DNA of 7,751 nt from an uncultured Dehalococcoidia bacterium (GTDB lineage: Bacteria; Chloroflexota; Dehalococcoidia; Dehalococcoidales; UBA3254), in assembly GCA_903890885.1 (NCBI GenBank), contig CAITCX010000417.1:1-7751 (forward strand). Direction: 5' to 3'. Below are positions 1 to 5,612 of this stretch, piece by piece. The translations under genes and the position numbers were made by a program. Below the pieces are notes generated by a model. It was not told the origin of the DNA, ran no database searches, and saw only the letters and a list, made by a program, of their open reading frames with translations. Each line of letters begins with the position of its first letter. Positions within the stretch are counted from its first letter, which is position 1.

Positions 1-830
1 AAGTTCATCACCTTCCGGCATTCACCTTCGAACAAGTATTGAGACAGGCTAAAGCTCGGTTTGTTCTTGGACTCACGGCAACGCCATACAGAAGGGATGG
101 ACACCAACCTATAATTCTCATGCAATGCGGCCCTGTACGTTTTGAAATTACGCAAAATGACTCAAATTCTGAGACCGCTTTGCATCATGCCTTGATTTGC
201 CGTAATACCAATTTTGTTTTACCTCAGACTGAAAGTGAACCCGGAATCCAGGATATATACACAGCTCTGATTGCCGACGAAATACGAAATAAGCTTATTT
301 TAGATGATATACTAAAATCTCTGGAGGAAGGCCGTTCTCCGATTCTGCTAACCGAACGAAGAGAACATTTGCAATACTTCTCCAACCACTTGACCAAACT
401 TGTGAAGAATACGATCGTTCTTCAAGGGGGAATGGGAATTAAGCAACGACGTGTTATCTCTGAGCAATTAGCATCTATTCCAGGCGGCGAAAAACGCATA
501 TTGTTAGCGACTGGACGTTATATTGGGGAAGGGTTTGATGACGCCCGGCTGGATACGTTGTTTCTGGCGTTGCCAGTATCATGGAAAGGCACCCTTGTTC
601 AATACGCTGGACGTCTTCACCGAAAATACGCAGGCAAATCAGATGTTAAAATATATGATTACGTAGATCGTAACATTCCGATGCTGGTAAAAATGTTCCA
701 GAAGAGACTTCGAGGTTATAGATCTATGGGTTATGAGACAGACCCAAAAAGCGATCAAACGAAAAATAAACCAAAAGCCTCAGATTCTCAGCTTTCAATG
801 TCATCCCTTTGGGATAATCCAAAGATTTAA
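1..830 (+). CDS. SF2 DNA/RNA helicase, Ssl2/XPB-like, C-terminal part (5' end outside window)
   Basis: Only the last 275 codons are present; the reading frame is open from base 3 to the window edge, so the gene starts upstream. The first visible residues, VHHLPAFTFEQV, look like the end of a DExHH motif II. LTATPYRRDG (motif III, bases 72-101) follows, then a RecA-like second domain with PILLTERREHL (about 339-371), ATGRYIGEGFDD (motif V, 507-542) and QYAGRLHR (motif VI with its arginine finger, 600-623). The tail IYDYVD...MLVKMFQKRL.GY and the MQCGPVRFEI stretch after motif III are typical of COG1061-type helicases, including those joined to primase-like domains in TOTE conflict systems. That last assignment is from memory, and any N-terminal partner domain is out of view. 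The last 30 residues are low-complexity and polar. A hypothetical gene follows 51 bases later on the same strand and may be cotranscribed. Helicase identity is firm; the biological role is not. Confidence 0.9.
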   Translation, partial: VHHLPAFTFEQVLRQAKARFVLGLTATPYRRDGHQPIILMQCGPVRFEITQNDSNSETALHHALICRNTNFVLPQTESEPGIQDIYTALIADEIRNKLILDDILKSLEEGRSPILLTERREHLQYFSNHLTKLVKNTIVLQGGMGIKQRRVISEQLASIPGGEKRILLATGRYIGEGFDDARLDTLFLALPVSWKGTLVQYAGRLHRKYAGKSDVKIYDYVDRNIPMLVKMFQKRLRGYRSMGYETDPKSDQTKNKPKASDSQLSMSSLWDNPKI

Positions 831-881
831 ATTTTCCCGATCTTTACTGGTAGAAAGGTTACGGATGGAGAAGGAATAAGC

Positions 882-1331
882 ATGAACAAGGCTAAGAAAA
901 AGAAAGCCGAGATCCTAAGCGAAAATGTGATCGGTAGCTGTGATGGATACTGGGAATGGTTCGAAAGATCCGATATTACAGTAGTACCTTACAGAATAAC
1001 TGGGAAATATCTGTTTTTCTCTAGGAATAGAGAGCTTCTTGTTGAAATAGCAGTTAGTGAATTAGAAAATGGTGGTTTTCACCAGGCCAAAACTCATATG
1101 GCGGAAATAGCTCCTCCGAGTGGTGAATATGTTTTATGCCTTTATTATAAAGATGACAGCAGAAAACACGAATTAGCTAAAAAATATCAAAATAGAATCG
1201 AATTGAAATATAGATATTGGAAAAGCGATGACGACACGCTCGCCGGCAAATATTCAAAAGAATTTATTGAACGATTAACTCCTACCGATAAAAAGGTATT
1301 CCAAAGCAAAAGAGCAAAACAACAACAATAA
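882..1331 (+). CDS. Hypothetical protein, 149 aa, possibly DUF1917/phosphothreonine-lyase-like
   Basis: The ATG at 882 has a good Shine-Dalgarno site (AAGGA at 871-875, 6-base spacer). The product is soluble and charged, with no signal peptide or membrane segment, a lysine-rich N-terminus (NKAKKKKAE) and a K/Q-rich C-terminus. The core runs GYWEWFERSD, then PYRITGKYLFFS, FHQAKTHM, EYVLCLYYKDDSRKHELA and KYRYWKSDDDTLAGKYS. This order (GK-[WY]-L-F early, an AK motif, a hydrophobic strand ending in YxxD, then K-[ST]-D-x-x-T-x-x-G-x-Y) resembles DUF1917 / putative phosphothreonine lyase domain proteins as I remember them, but this is pattern matching and no activity should be assumed. It lies 51 bases downstream of the helicase gene, same strand, with no clear terminator between, so the two may form one accessory operon. 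It is AT-rich compared with the glm operon. Confidence 0.8.
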   Translation: MNKAKKKKAEILSENVIGSCDGYWEWFERSDITVVPYRITGKYLFFSRNRELLVEIAVSELENGGFHQAKTHMAEIAPPSGEYVLCLYYKDDSRKHELAKKYQNRIELKYRYWKSDDDTLAGKYSKEFIERLTPTDKKVFQSKRAKQQQ

Positions 1332-1399
1332 TCGCAAATATGACATATAATGCCGAAAAATATTAGGTCTTATTATTAGTACGCCGGTTCATCCTGGCA

Positions 1400-1428
1400 T
1401 TGACTTTTGGGTCTAATGTGGTTATTAT
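1400..1428 (+). promoter_or_regulatory. Candidate sigma70-type promoter
   Basis: TTGACT at 1400-1405 and TATTAT at 1423-1428 are separated by exactly 17 bases; each hexamer has one mismatch to consensus. Transcription would begin near 1435, directly before a bulged hairpin and 90 bases before a strong terminator. No open reading frame with a ribosome binding site starts in between. An uninterrupted reading frame does run from 1400 into the DUF2721 gene, but it reads through promoter and terminator sequence and is unlikely to be translated there. Confidence 0.5.
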
Positions 1429-1443
1429 ATTACCAGTAGCCAA

Positions 1444-1469
1444 GTGGTGCCATACCACCCCCGCTACCA
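1444..1469 (+). other. tRNA 3'-end-like fragment, possible attachment-site scar
   Basis: ACCAC (1454-1458), CCCCGCT (1459-1465), A (1466) and CCA (1467-1469) reproduce the spacing of a tRNA 3' end: 5-base T-stem strand, 7-base acceptor strand, discriminator, CCA. GTGGT at 1444-1448 supplies the other T-stem strand. The loop is only GCCAT instead of a 7-base TTCRANY loop, and no AGCGGGG acceptor partner lies upstream in the window, so this is not a working tRNA. A strong terminator follows 13 bases later, as is usual behind tRNA genes. Integrases that target tRNA genes leave such a 3'-end copy at the far edge of the inserted element. Confidence 0.4.
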
Positions 1470-1482
1470 AACTAAACGAACA

Positions 1483-1528
1483 TAAAGCCCTCGATATATT
1501 TCATAAATCGGGGGCTTTAATATTTTTT
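1483..1528 (+). terminator. Rho-independent terminator
   Basis: A 13-bp stem (1483-1495 with 1507-1519, one G-T pair, GC-rich middle) with an 11-base AT-rich loop is followed by a T-run containing six consecutive Ts (1523-1528). It points along the plus strand and lies 55 bases before the DUF2721 start. It therefore ends whatever is transcribed from the left and leaves DUF2721 needing its own promoter. Confidence 0.85.
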
Positions 1529-1546
1529 CCTGATGAGTGCCAGGCA

Positions 1547-1576
1547 TGGACAATTATTTCAAGCGTGTGCTATATT
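1547..1576 (+). promoter_or_regulatory. Candidate promoter of the DUF2721 gene, giving a leaderless mRNA
   Basis: TGGACA at 1547-1552 and TATATT at 1571-1576 are 18 bases apart. The distance from the -10 box to the ATG at 1583 is six bases, so the transcript would begin at or next to the start codon. No Shine-Dalgarno sequence precedes the ATG, which agrees with a leaderless message. Confidence 0.45.
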
Positions 1577-1582
1577 GACCAT

Positions 1583-2014
1583 ATGAAAGTTGTTGAATTG
1601 ATTCCAGTTTTGCAGATGGCTGTTGGCCCGGCGGTGCTGATTTCCGGCGTAGGCTTGCTCATACTCTCGCTGACCAACCGCCTTGGGCGTGTGGTGGATA
1701 GAGGGCGGATTTTGGCACGCGAATTGCGCGAATCTCCTCAATCCAAAAATAGTAGCGTCGCGACCCAGCTTGACATACTTTCCCGCAGGGCTGCCCTTTT
1801 GCAGCGGGCCATTATCTTTGCAGTATTGTGTGTGCTGTTGGCTGCTGTTCTAATCATCACACTGTTTTTCACCGCTGCCCTGAAAATTGAAGATGTTTGG
1901 CTGATCGGCGGCTTGTTTGTGGGCGCGCTGGGGTCGTTGATAGTTTCCTTGACGGCCTTCCTGCAAGAATTGAATAAATCACTGACCGCGTTCAAACTGG
2001 ATGTACAAAGATAA
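1583..2014 (+). CDS. DUF2721-family small membrane protein
   Basis: The 143-residue product has three likely membrane helices at about residues 12-30, 76-98 and 105-127. A cytoplasm-like basic segment lies between the first two (TNRLGRVVDRGRILARELRE, then a polar stretch and LSRRAALLQRA). The order PAVLISGVGLLILSLTNRLGRVVDR, a heptad-like polar linker, RRAALLQRAI and a closing pair of helices is characteristic of DUF2721, a bacterial membrane family of unknown function. The frame is open from 1400, but the part before 1583 crosses a promoter and a strong terminator and encodes nothing family-like, so the ATG at 1583 is chosen. There is no ribosome binding site; see the promoter at 1547-1576. 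The gene stands alone and is convergent with the cysteine-rich gene; the 116 bases between them (2015-2130) hold no clear gene or strong terminator. Confidence 0.85.
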   Translation: MKVVELIPVLQMAVGPAVLISGVGLLILSLTNRLGRVVDRGRILARELRESPQSKNSSVATQLDILSRRAALLQRAIIFAVLCVLLAAVLIITLFFTAALKIEDVWLIGGLFVGALGSLIVSLTAFLQELNKSLTAFKLDVQR

Positions 2015-2130
2015 TGAAGCAGGCATGGAAAAGAACTCAGCGGATTTAATGGTGGACCGGGTTGGTTTAAAGATTACTGAAAGACAGTTATGAGGATAGA
2101 AATATCAAAGCAACCAAGTTCGGAAAACCA

Positions 2131-2331
2131 TCATAAAGGCTGCATGGTTCCTTGACGCAGACGATCCCGATTGGTCTCCTTTGCAACGATCTGGGGAGTT
2201 TTCTCAGCAGGGACTTCATAGTCATTCGTTAATTGAGACAAATGAATGGCGCACCCAGAACAATACCCTTCCTGGCAAAACGTTGAACCTGTTATACATT
2301 TCTGCCCTTTATGATATTGCAGATCGATCAT
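2131..2331 (-). CDS. Small cysteine-rich protein, 66 aa, unknown function
   Basis: The product begins MIDLQYHKGQKC and has four cysteines in a CX6CX4CX2C array (C12, C19, C24, C27), within TFCQEGYCSGC. Such spacing suits a zinc or iron-sulfur site; which one cannot be told. The C-terminal half is polar and rich in T, Q, R and E, without membrane segments. The frame is open to an upstream ATG at 2373 (80 aa) and a second ATG at 2337. The ATG at 2331 is preferred because AGAGG (2341-2345 on the minus strand) sits 9 bases before it but only 3 before 2337, and the 2373 ATG has no good site. A promoter and three repeated boxes lie upstream. It is a separate unit downstream of glmS. I recall similar short Cys proteins in Dehalococcoidia but cannot name a family. 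Confidence 0.55.
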   Translation of the reverse strand: MIDLQYHKGQKCITGSTFCQEGYCSGCAIHLSQLTNDYEVPAEKTPQIVAKETNRDRLRQGTMQPL

Positions 2332-2340
2332 GGCCATAAG

Positions 2341-2345
2341 CCTCT
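2341..2345 (-). promoter_or_regulatory. Ribosome binding site deciding the start of the Cys-rich gene
   Basis: AGAGG on the minus strand, nine bases before the ATG at 2331. It selects this start over the in-frame ATGs at 2337 and 2373. Confidence 0.5.
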
Positions 2346-2425
2346 TTGAGGTATTTTGTCTTTGAGATAACATTACACTTTTACTTCAGATATTAATACT
2401 AGCATAACAACCATTATTTATAGGT

Positions 2426-2456
2426 ATTTTAACCAAATATTTCCAGTAACTGTCAA
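2426..2456 (-). promoter_or_regulatory. Candidate promoter of the Cys-rich gene
   Basis: On the minus strand, a perfect TTGACA (2456-2451) is followed after 19 bases by TAAAAT (2431-2426), one mismatch from the -10 consensus. The spacer is longer than ideal, which is common for promoters that need an activator. The start would be near 2419, leaving a 5' leader of about 88 bases before the ATG at 2331. Confidence 0.45.
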
Positions 2457-2496
2457 CCGATATATATTTCCTCAGCTACTACAGGATACTCAAATA

Positions 2497-2541
2497 ATAT
2501 CACAAAATAGTCACAAAAAATAAGCGAGATATCACAAAATA
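2497..2541. repeat. Three phased TCACAAAA boxes (possible operator)
   Basis: TCACAAAA occurs at 2500-2507, 2511-2518 and 2532-2539. The first and third are part of an identical 13-base direct repeat, ATATCACAAAATA (2497-2509 and 2529-2541). The start-to-start distances of 11 and 21 bases are close to one and two helical turns, placing all three on one face of the DNA. They lie about 45-85 bases upstream of the minus-strand -35 box, a place suited to an activator. The reverse reading, TTTTGTGA, contains a TGTGA half-site like those of the CRP/FNR family. Confidence 0.5.
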
Positions 2542-2570
2542 TTTACGGATTTACCTGAAATATTTAATTC

Positions 2571-2610
2571 GGCAATTTAATAAATCCGGATTTAAACTTT
2601 TAAAATTGCC
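2571..2610 (-). terminator. Nested inverted repeat after glmS, putative operon terminator
   Basis: GGCAATTT (2571-2578) pairs with AAATTGCC (2603-2610), enclosing the perfect 14-base palindrome TAAATCCGGATTTA (2581-2594). It begins 14 bases after the glmS stop codon on the minus strand. The sequence that follows in the transcript is AT-rich but lacks a clean U-run, so it may act as a weak terminator or as a 3'-end stabilising stem. Confidence 0.45.
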
Positions 2611-2624
2611 AACCTACCTCCAGG

Positions 2625-4397
2625 TTATTCTACCGTCACGCTCTTGGCCAGATTACGCGGAAAGTCTATCGGGCAACCCCGTTTTTTTGCCGTAAAATAG
2701 GCCAGCAATTGCATGACCACCGAAGTTATAAAAGGCGAAAATATATCCATTATTGATGGCACTGGAATCAAATAATCAGCCATGTCTACGATGGCGGTAT
2801 CTGTATCTTCGACGATAGCGAAAACCGGAGACCCGCGAGCCCTGATCTCTTTGATGGTGGTAAGCATGGCGTCGTGGCAGTTGTCACGCATCACTATCGC
2901 TATTACCGGTGTTTTGTTGCTCAGCAAGGCAAAAGGCCCGTGTTTAATCTCGCCTGCGGCGTAAGCTTCACTATGTATATACGAAATTTCTTTTAATTTC
3001 AAAGCCCCTTCCAGAGCCACTGGATAATTGATGCCTCGCCCGATAAAGAATACATTTTCATAGCCCGCCAGCTTGTTGGCACTCAGCTTTATCACTTCCT
3101 CCATGTCTAATACTTCCTGGACTTTGCTGGGCAGGTGCCTGAACTCATGGAGAAGTATTTCGGGGATAGAAAGGCTCGACTGTGATAAAGCCAGCCAGTA
3201 TAAAGCTCCCAATTGGGCAGTAAAACTCTTAGTAGCGGCCACACTTATTTCAGGCCCAGCCCGAGTGTATAATACATAATTGGATGACCTGCTGGCAGTG
3301 CTGCCCACTACGTTGGTAATAGCCATCACCATCGAATGGGCTTCTTTGGCCCGGCGGAGGGCTTTTAACGTGTCGGCGGTTTCACCGGATTGGGTTATGC
3401 CGATCGTCAGCGGGAAATAGGGAGTTCGGGATAAGTAGTTAAATTCTGAAGCCATTTCCAACCTGACAGAGGTATTCAAAAGTTTCTCTGTGACATACTT
3501 ACCTATCATGGCGGCATGGTAAGAAGTCCCGCAGGCTAACATCAAGACAGATTTATTATTGCCGTAAAAAGAGCTAATATCACTGGATGATTGGCTGGAT
3601 AAATACTCTGATATTGTCTCTCGTAAAATACTCGGCTGCTCGTGGATCTCTTTGAGCATATAGTGCTCATAGCCACCCTTCTGAGCCTGATCGGCCGTCC
3701 AGTGAATTTTGTTCTCCTCTCTTGTAACGGGTTGACCGGCGTGAGTGATCTTGATTCCTTGGGGAGTTACTACCCCGGCATCTCCATCCTCTAAGTATAT
3801 AACCCGATTGGTGTATTCCAGAAGGGCAGGAACATCTGACGCAATGAAATATTCCTTTTCTCCGATGCCGAGTATCATCGGGCTGTCTTTGCGGGCGAAT
3901 ACCAATGCGGGATCATTGTCCGCGATAACGATTATGGCGTAAGAACCCTCCAGGACTTTCAAAGCTGAATTGACGGCTTCTTCCAGATTACCCTTCAAGT
4001 ATTTTTCTACCAGGTGAGAGATGACTTCTGTATCAGTTTCAGATATAAACTTATGCCCTTCCTCGGTAAGTTGTTTGCGGAGTTTTTCGTAGTTGGTTAT
4101 CACACCGTTATGGACTACCGCAATACTCCCGGTGCAATCCAGATGCGGATGCGCATTAATTTTACAGGGTGGTCCGTGCGTAGCCCAGCGGGTATGCCCG
4201 ATTCCGGATGTGCTTTTAACAGGTGTGATAGTTTTGGCCAGTTCAGCTACGCGCACGGCATCCTTCACAATGGTCAACGGCGATCCTCTTAATGCCAATC
4301 CGCAGGAATCATAGCCGCGGTATTCCAGCCTTGCCAGATTGTTTAACAGGACCACCTGGGCCTCTCTCCATCCGGTATAACCCACTATGCCGCACAT
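2625..4397 (-). CDS. glmS: Glutamine--fructose-6-phosphate aminotransferase (isomerizing)
   Basis: GlmS makes glucosamine-6-phosphate and glutamate from fructose-6-phosphate and glutamine, the committing step of amino-sugar synthesis, in the cytoplasm. At 590 residues it is close to the E. coli enzyme (609). The class II glutaminase domain (1-~235) has the nucleophile Cys2, HTRWATHG (68-75), NAHPH (81-85), HNG (96-98) and SETDTE (119-124). Two SIS isomerase domains follow: LACGTSYHA (287-295), QSGET (336-340) and VAATKSFT (386-393); then GRG (453-455), EGALKLKE (463-470) and AGEIKHGP (481-488, His486 matching the ring-opening His). The C-terminal tail NLAKSVTVE carries the conserved Lys585. 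All catalytic landmarks are present. The start is fixed because Cys must follow Met. It is the last gene of the operon: the ATG lies two bases after the stop of the upstream gene and has no close Shine-Dalgarno site, suggesting translational coupling. No glmS ribozyme fits in that gap. Confidence 0.97.
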   Translation of the reverse strand: MCGIVGYTGWREAQVVLLNNLARLEYRGYDSCGLALRGSPLTIVKDAVRVAELAKTITPVKSTSGIGHTRWATHGPPCKINAHPHLDCTGSIAVVHNGVITNYEKLRKQLTEEGHKFISETDTEVISHLVEKYLKGNLEEAVNSALKVLEGSYAIIVIADNDPALVFARKDSPMILGIGEKEYFIASDVPALLEYTNRVIYLEDGDAGVVTPQGIKITHAGQPVTREENKIHWTADQAQKGGYEHYMLKEIHEQPSILRETISEYLSSQSSSDISSFYGNNKSVLMLACGTSYHAAMIGKYVTEKLLNTSVRLEMASEFNYLSRTPYFPLTIGITQSGETADTLKALRRAKEAHSMVMAITNVVGSTASRSSNYVLYTRAGPEISVAATKSFTAQLGALYWLALSQSSLSIPEILLHEFRHLPSKVQEVLDMEEVIKLSANKLAGYENVFFIGRGINYPVALEGALKLKEISYIHSEAYAAGEIKHGPFALLSNKTPVIAIVMRDNCHDAMLTTIKEIRARGSPVFAIVEDTDTAIVDMADYLIPVPSIMDIFSPFITSVVMQLLAYFTAKKRGCPIDFPRNLAKSVTVE

Positions 4398-4399
4398 TG

Positions 4400-5575
4400 C
4401 TAAATTATCAGACTCCGTTCGGGAATGTTCCCGCTTATTAATTTCATATTGCTCACCTGAGTGTTGTTGCCGATAATTGTCCCTGCCAGAGCTGTTACCA
4501 TATCACCGATTTTACAGGAACTGCCCAGCATTGCCCCTGTCATTATTATATGATGTTCTTCATTTATCTTGACTTCGGTCTTTGCGCTGTGCGCGCCAAA
4601 ATGACTGCCTATTATACAACCATCATCCAGCACAGTATACGACAATGAAGCCCCTGAAGCAATTTGGACATCATTCCCGATAACGCAATTCCTTAATTCC
4701 GTAAATGGCGATATTATCACGTTATCGCCGATGCTGGTAGAGGGAAAAATGCAGACATTTGGCCCGATATCACAGCCTTTCCCGATAGTGACCGGTCCAA
4801 TAATATATGAGTTAGAGCGGATGATGGTATCACGGCCAATGGAGACCTTTCCGTTCAAAGAAACACCGGATTCTATGACCCCATTCTGCCCGGGTTGAAT
4901 GTTGTTTAATATGGTCGAATTCAAGTTTATAATATCCCATGGATAGACCACGTCCAGCCAGGTGCTATCAGTCTCCATTATGTTGATTGACACTCCGTGT
5001 GCCAGGATATTGTTGATGGCGCTTGGAATAGACAGGTCAGACTCGAAATATCTTAACAGTTTTTTTTGAAAAGCATAAATGCCGGTGTTGACCTGATTGC
5101 TTTCAGCACGCTGGGGTTTTTCTACTATTCCGGTCAATTTCCTATCTTCAAAGCTCACTACACCGTAGCGGGATGGATTCTCATCTTTCTTTATCAGTAA
5201 CGCCGGGGCTTTCGCGTGTACAAAAGATGAGATGGTCTCTTTATCGATTAGCCTGCTTCCCGCGAGGACTAAAAACTCGGAGTCCAGTACATTCTTGGCC
5301 TGGCTCAGTGCATGGGCAGTTCCCAGTTGTTTTTTCTGTGTGACAAAAGTAACCTCAGCTCCAAATTGCCTGCCATCACCAACATAATCGAAAATCTGCT
5401 CCTTAAAATGTCCAACGACAATAACGATTTCACGAATTCCATTGGTTACCAGGGATTCTATTACATAGCGGATGATTGGTTTACCTGCAATAGAAAGCAT
5501 AGCCTTGGGTTTATTAACCGTAAAAGGCTTCAGCCTAGACCCTTCCCCTGCCGCCAAAATCACAGCTTGTTTCAT
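4400..5575 (-). CDS. GlmU-like two-domain protein 2, divergent paralogue with altered active sites
   Basis: The 391-residue product has an N-terminal nucleotidyltransferase (Rossmann-like) domain (1-~225) and a C-terminal left-handed beta-helix of hexapeptide repeats (~232-390). The nucleotide-binding loop LAAGEGSRLKPFT (7-19), KP (23-24), QLGTAHA (83-89), VEKP (151-154) and WLDVVYPW (206-213) are kept. The neighbouring paralogue has NGD with the metal-binding Asp109; this protein reads AGSR (105-108), so that Asp is gone. The GEYELTD segment is missing (ESDLSIPSAI, 178-187). In the acyltransferase domain the HLSY motif becomes SLSY (310-313), removing the catalytic His, and the GAGT...N region reads GAHSAKTEV. 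The fold is certain; activity is doubtful or changed. It starts 37 bases after protein 1, with AGGGG (5583-5587) 7 bases before the ATG, and runs almost into glmS. Confidence 0.9.
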   Translation of the reverse strand: MKQAVILAAGEGSRLKPFTVNKPKAMLSIAGKPIIRYVIESLVTNGIREIVIVVGHFKEQIFDYVGDGRQFGAEVTFVTQKKQLGTAHALSQAKNVLDSEFLVLAGSRLIDKETISSFVHAKAPALLIKKDENPSRYGVVSFEDRKLTGIVEKPQRAESNQVNTGIYAFQKKLLRYFESDLSIPSAINNILAHGVSINIMETDSTWLDVVYPWDIINLNSTILNNIQPGQNGVIESGVSLNGKVSIGRDTIIRSNSYIIGPVTIGKGCDIGPNVCIFPSTSIGDNVIISPFTELRNCVIGNDVQIASGASLSYTVLDDGCIIGSHFGAHSAKTEVKINEEHHIIMTGAMLGSSCKIGDMVTALAGTIIGNNTQVSNMKLISGNIPERSLII

Positions 5576-5582
5576 CAGTACA

Positions 5583-5587
5583 CCCCT
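5583..5587 (-). promoter_or_regulatory. Ribosome binding site of GlmU-like protein 2
   Basis: AGGGG on the minus strand, 7 bases before the ATG at 5575. It is the strongest Shine-Dalgarno site within the operon, so protein 2 is translated on its own initiation rather than only by coupling. This argues that it is maintained as an expressed gene. Confidence 0.6.
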
Positions 5588-5612
5588 GAATGCTACGAGT
5601 TACATTATTCCT

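Larger units (their letters stand above)
1435..1528 (+). ncRNA. Candidate small RNA of about 94 nt (promoter to terminator)
   Basis: This is the transcript expected between the promoter at 1400-1428 and the intrinsic terminator at 1483-1528. Its 5' part folds as a bulged hairpin: GTAGC (1436-1440) pairs with GCTAC (1463-1467), and inside it GTGGT (1444-1448) pairs with ACCAC (1454-1458) around the loop GCCAT. A single-stranded A-rich linker of about 15 bases leads to the terminator stem. It matches no known RNA family that I recognise; I see no SRP RNA, 6S RNA or tmRNA signature. The same bases have tRNA 3'-end geometry, so the structure may instead be a tRNA fragment. Confidence 0.28.

Noticed and set aside
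1383..1398. Short GCCGG/CTGGC hairpin after the 149-aa gene, as a terminator
   Set aside because: Only 5 bp with a G-T pair and no T-run behind it.
1436..1469. Complete tRNA gene
   Set aside because: Only the 3' end geometry is present; no 5' acceptor strand, D-arm or anticodon arm fits upstream, and the T-loop is short and lacks TTCRA.
1400..1582. Upstream extension of the DUF2721 reading frame (61 extra codons)
   Set aside because: It crosses a promoter and a strong intrinsic terminator, has no ribosome binding site, and does not resemble the start of the family.
2025..2093. 22-codon plus-strand frame starting MEKNSADLMVDR
   Set aside because: Very short, no ribosome binding site, no recognisable similarity; may be chance or a gene remnant.
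2126..2149. AACCAT/ATGGTT inverted repeat between the convergent DUF2721 and Cys-rich genes, as a terminator
   Set aside because: Six AT-rich pairs with a 12-base loop and only a short T stretch on the minus strand; it also overlaps the end of the Cys-rich gene. Too weak to call.
2332..2373. Longer start of the Cys-rich protein at 2373
   Set aside because: No good ribosome binding site before 2373; AGAGG at 2341-2345 is well placed only for the ATG at 2331.
4014..4314. Plus-strand open frames inside glmS
   Set aside because: They are antisense to a fully conserved GlmS glutaminase domain and carry no family features or ribosome sites.
4398..4399. glmS ribozyme before glmS
   Set aside because: Only two bases separate glmS from the upstream gene, and the end of that gene is needed for coding; no ribozyme core could be seen.
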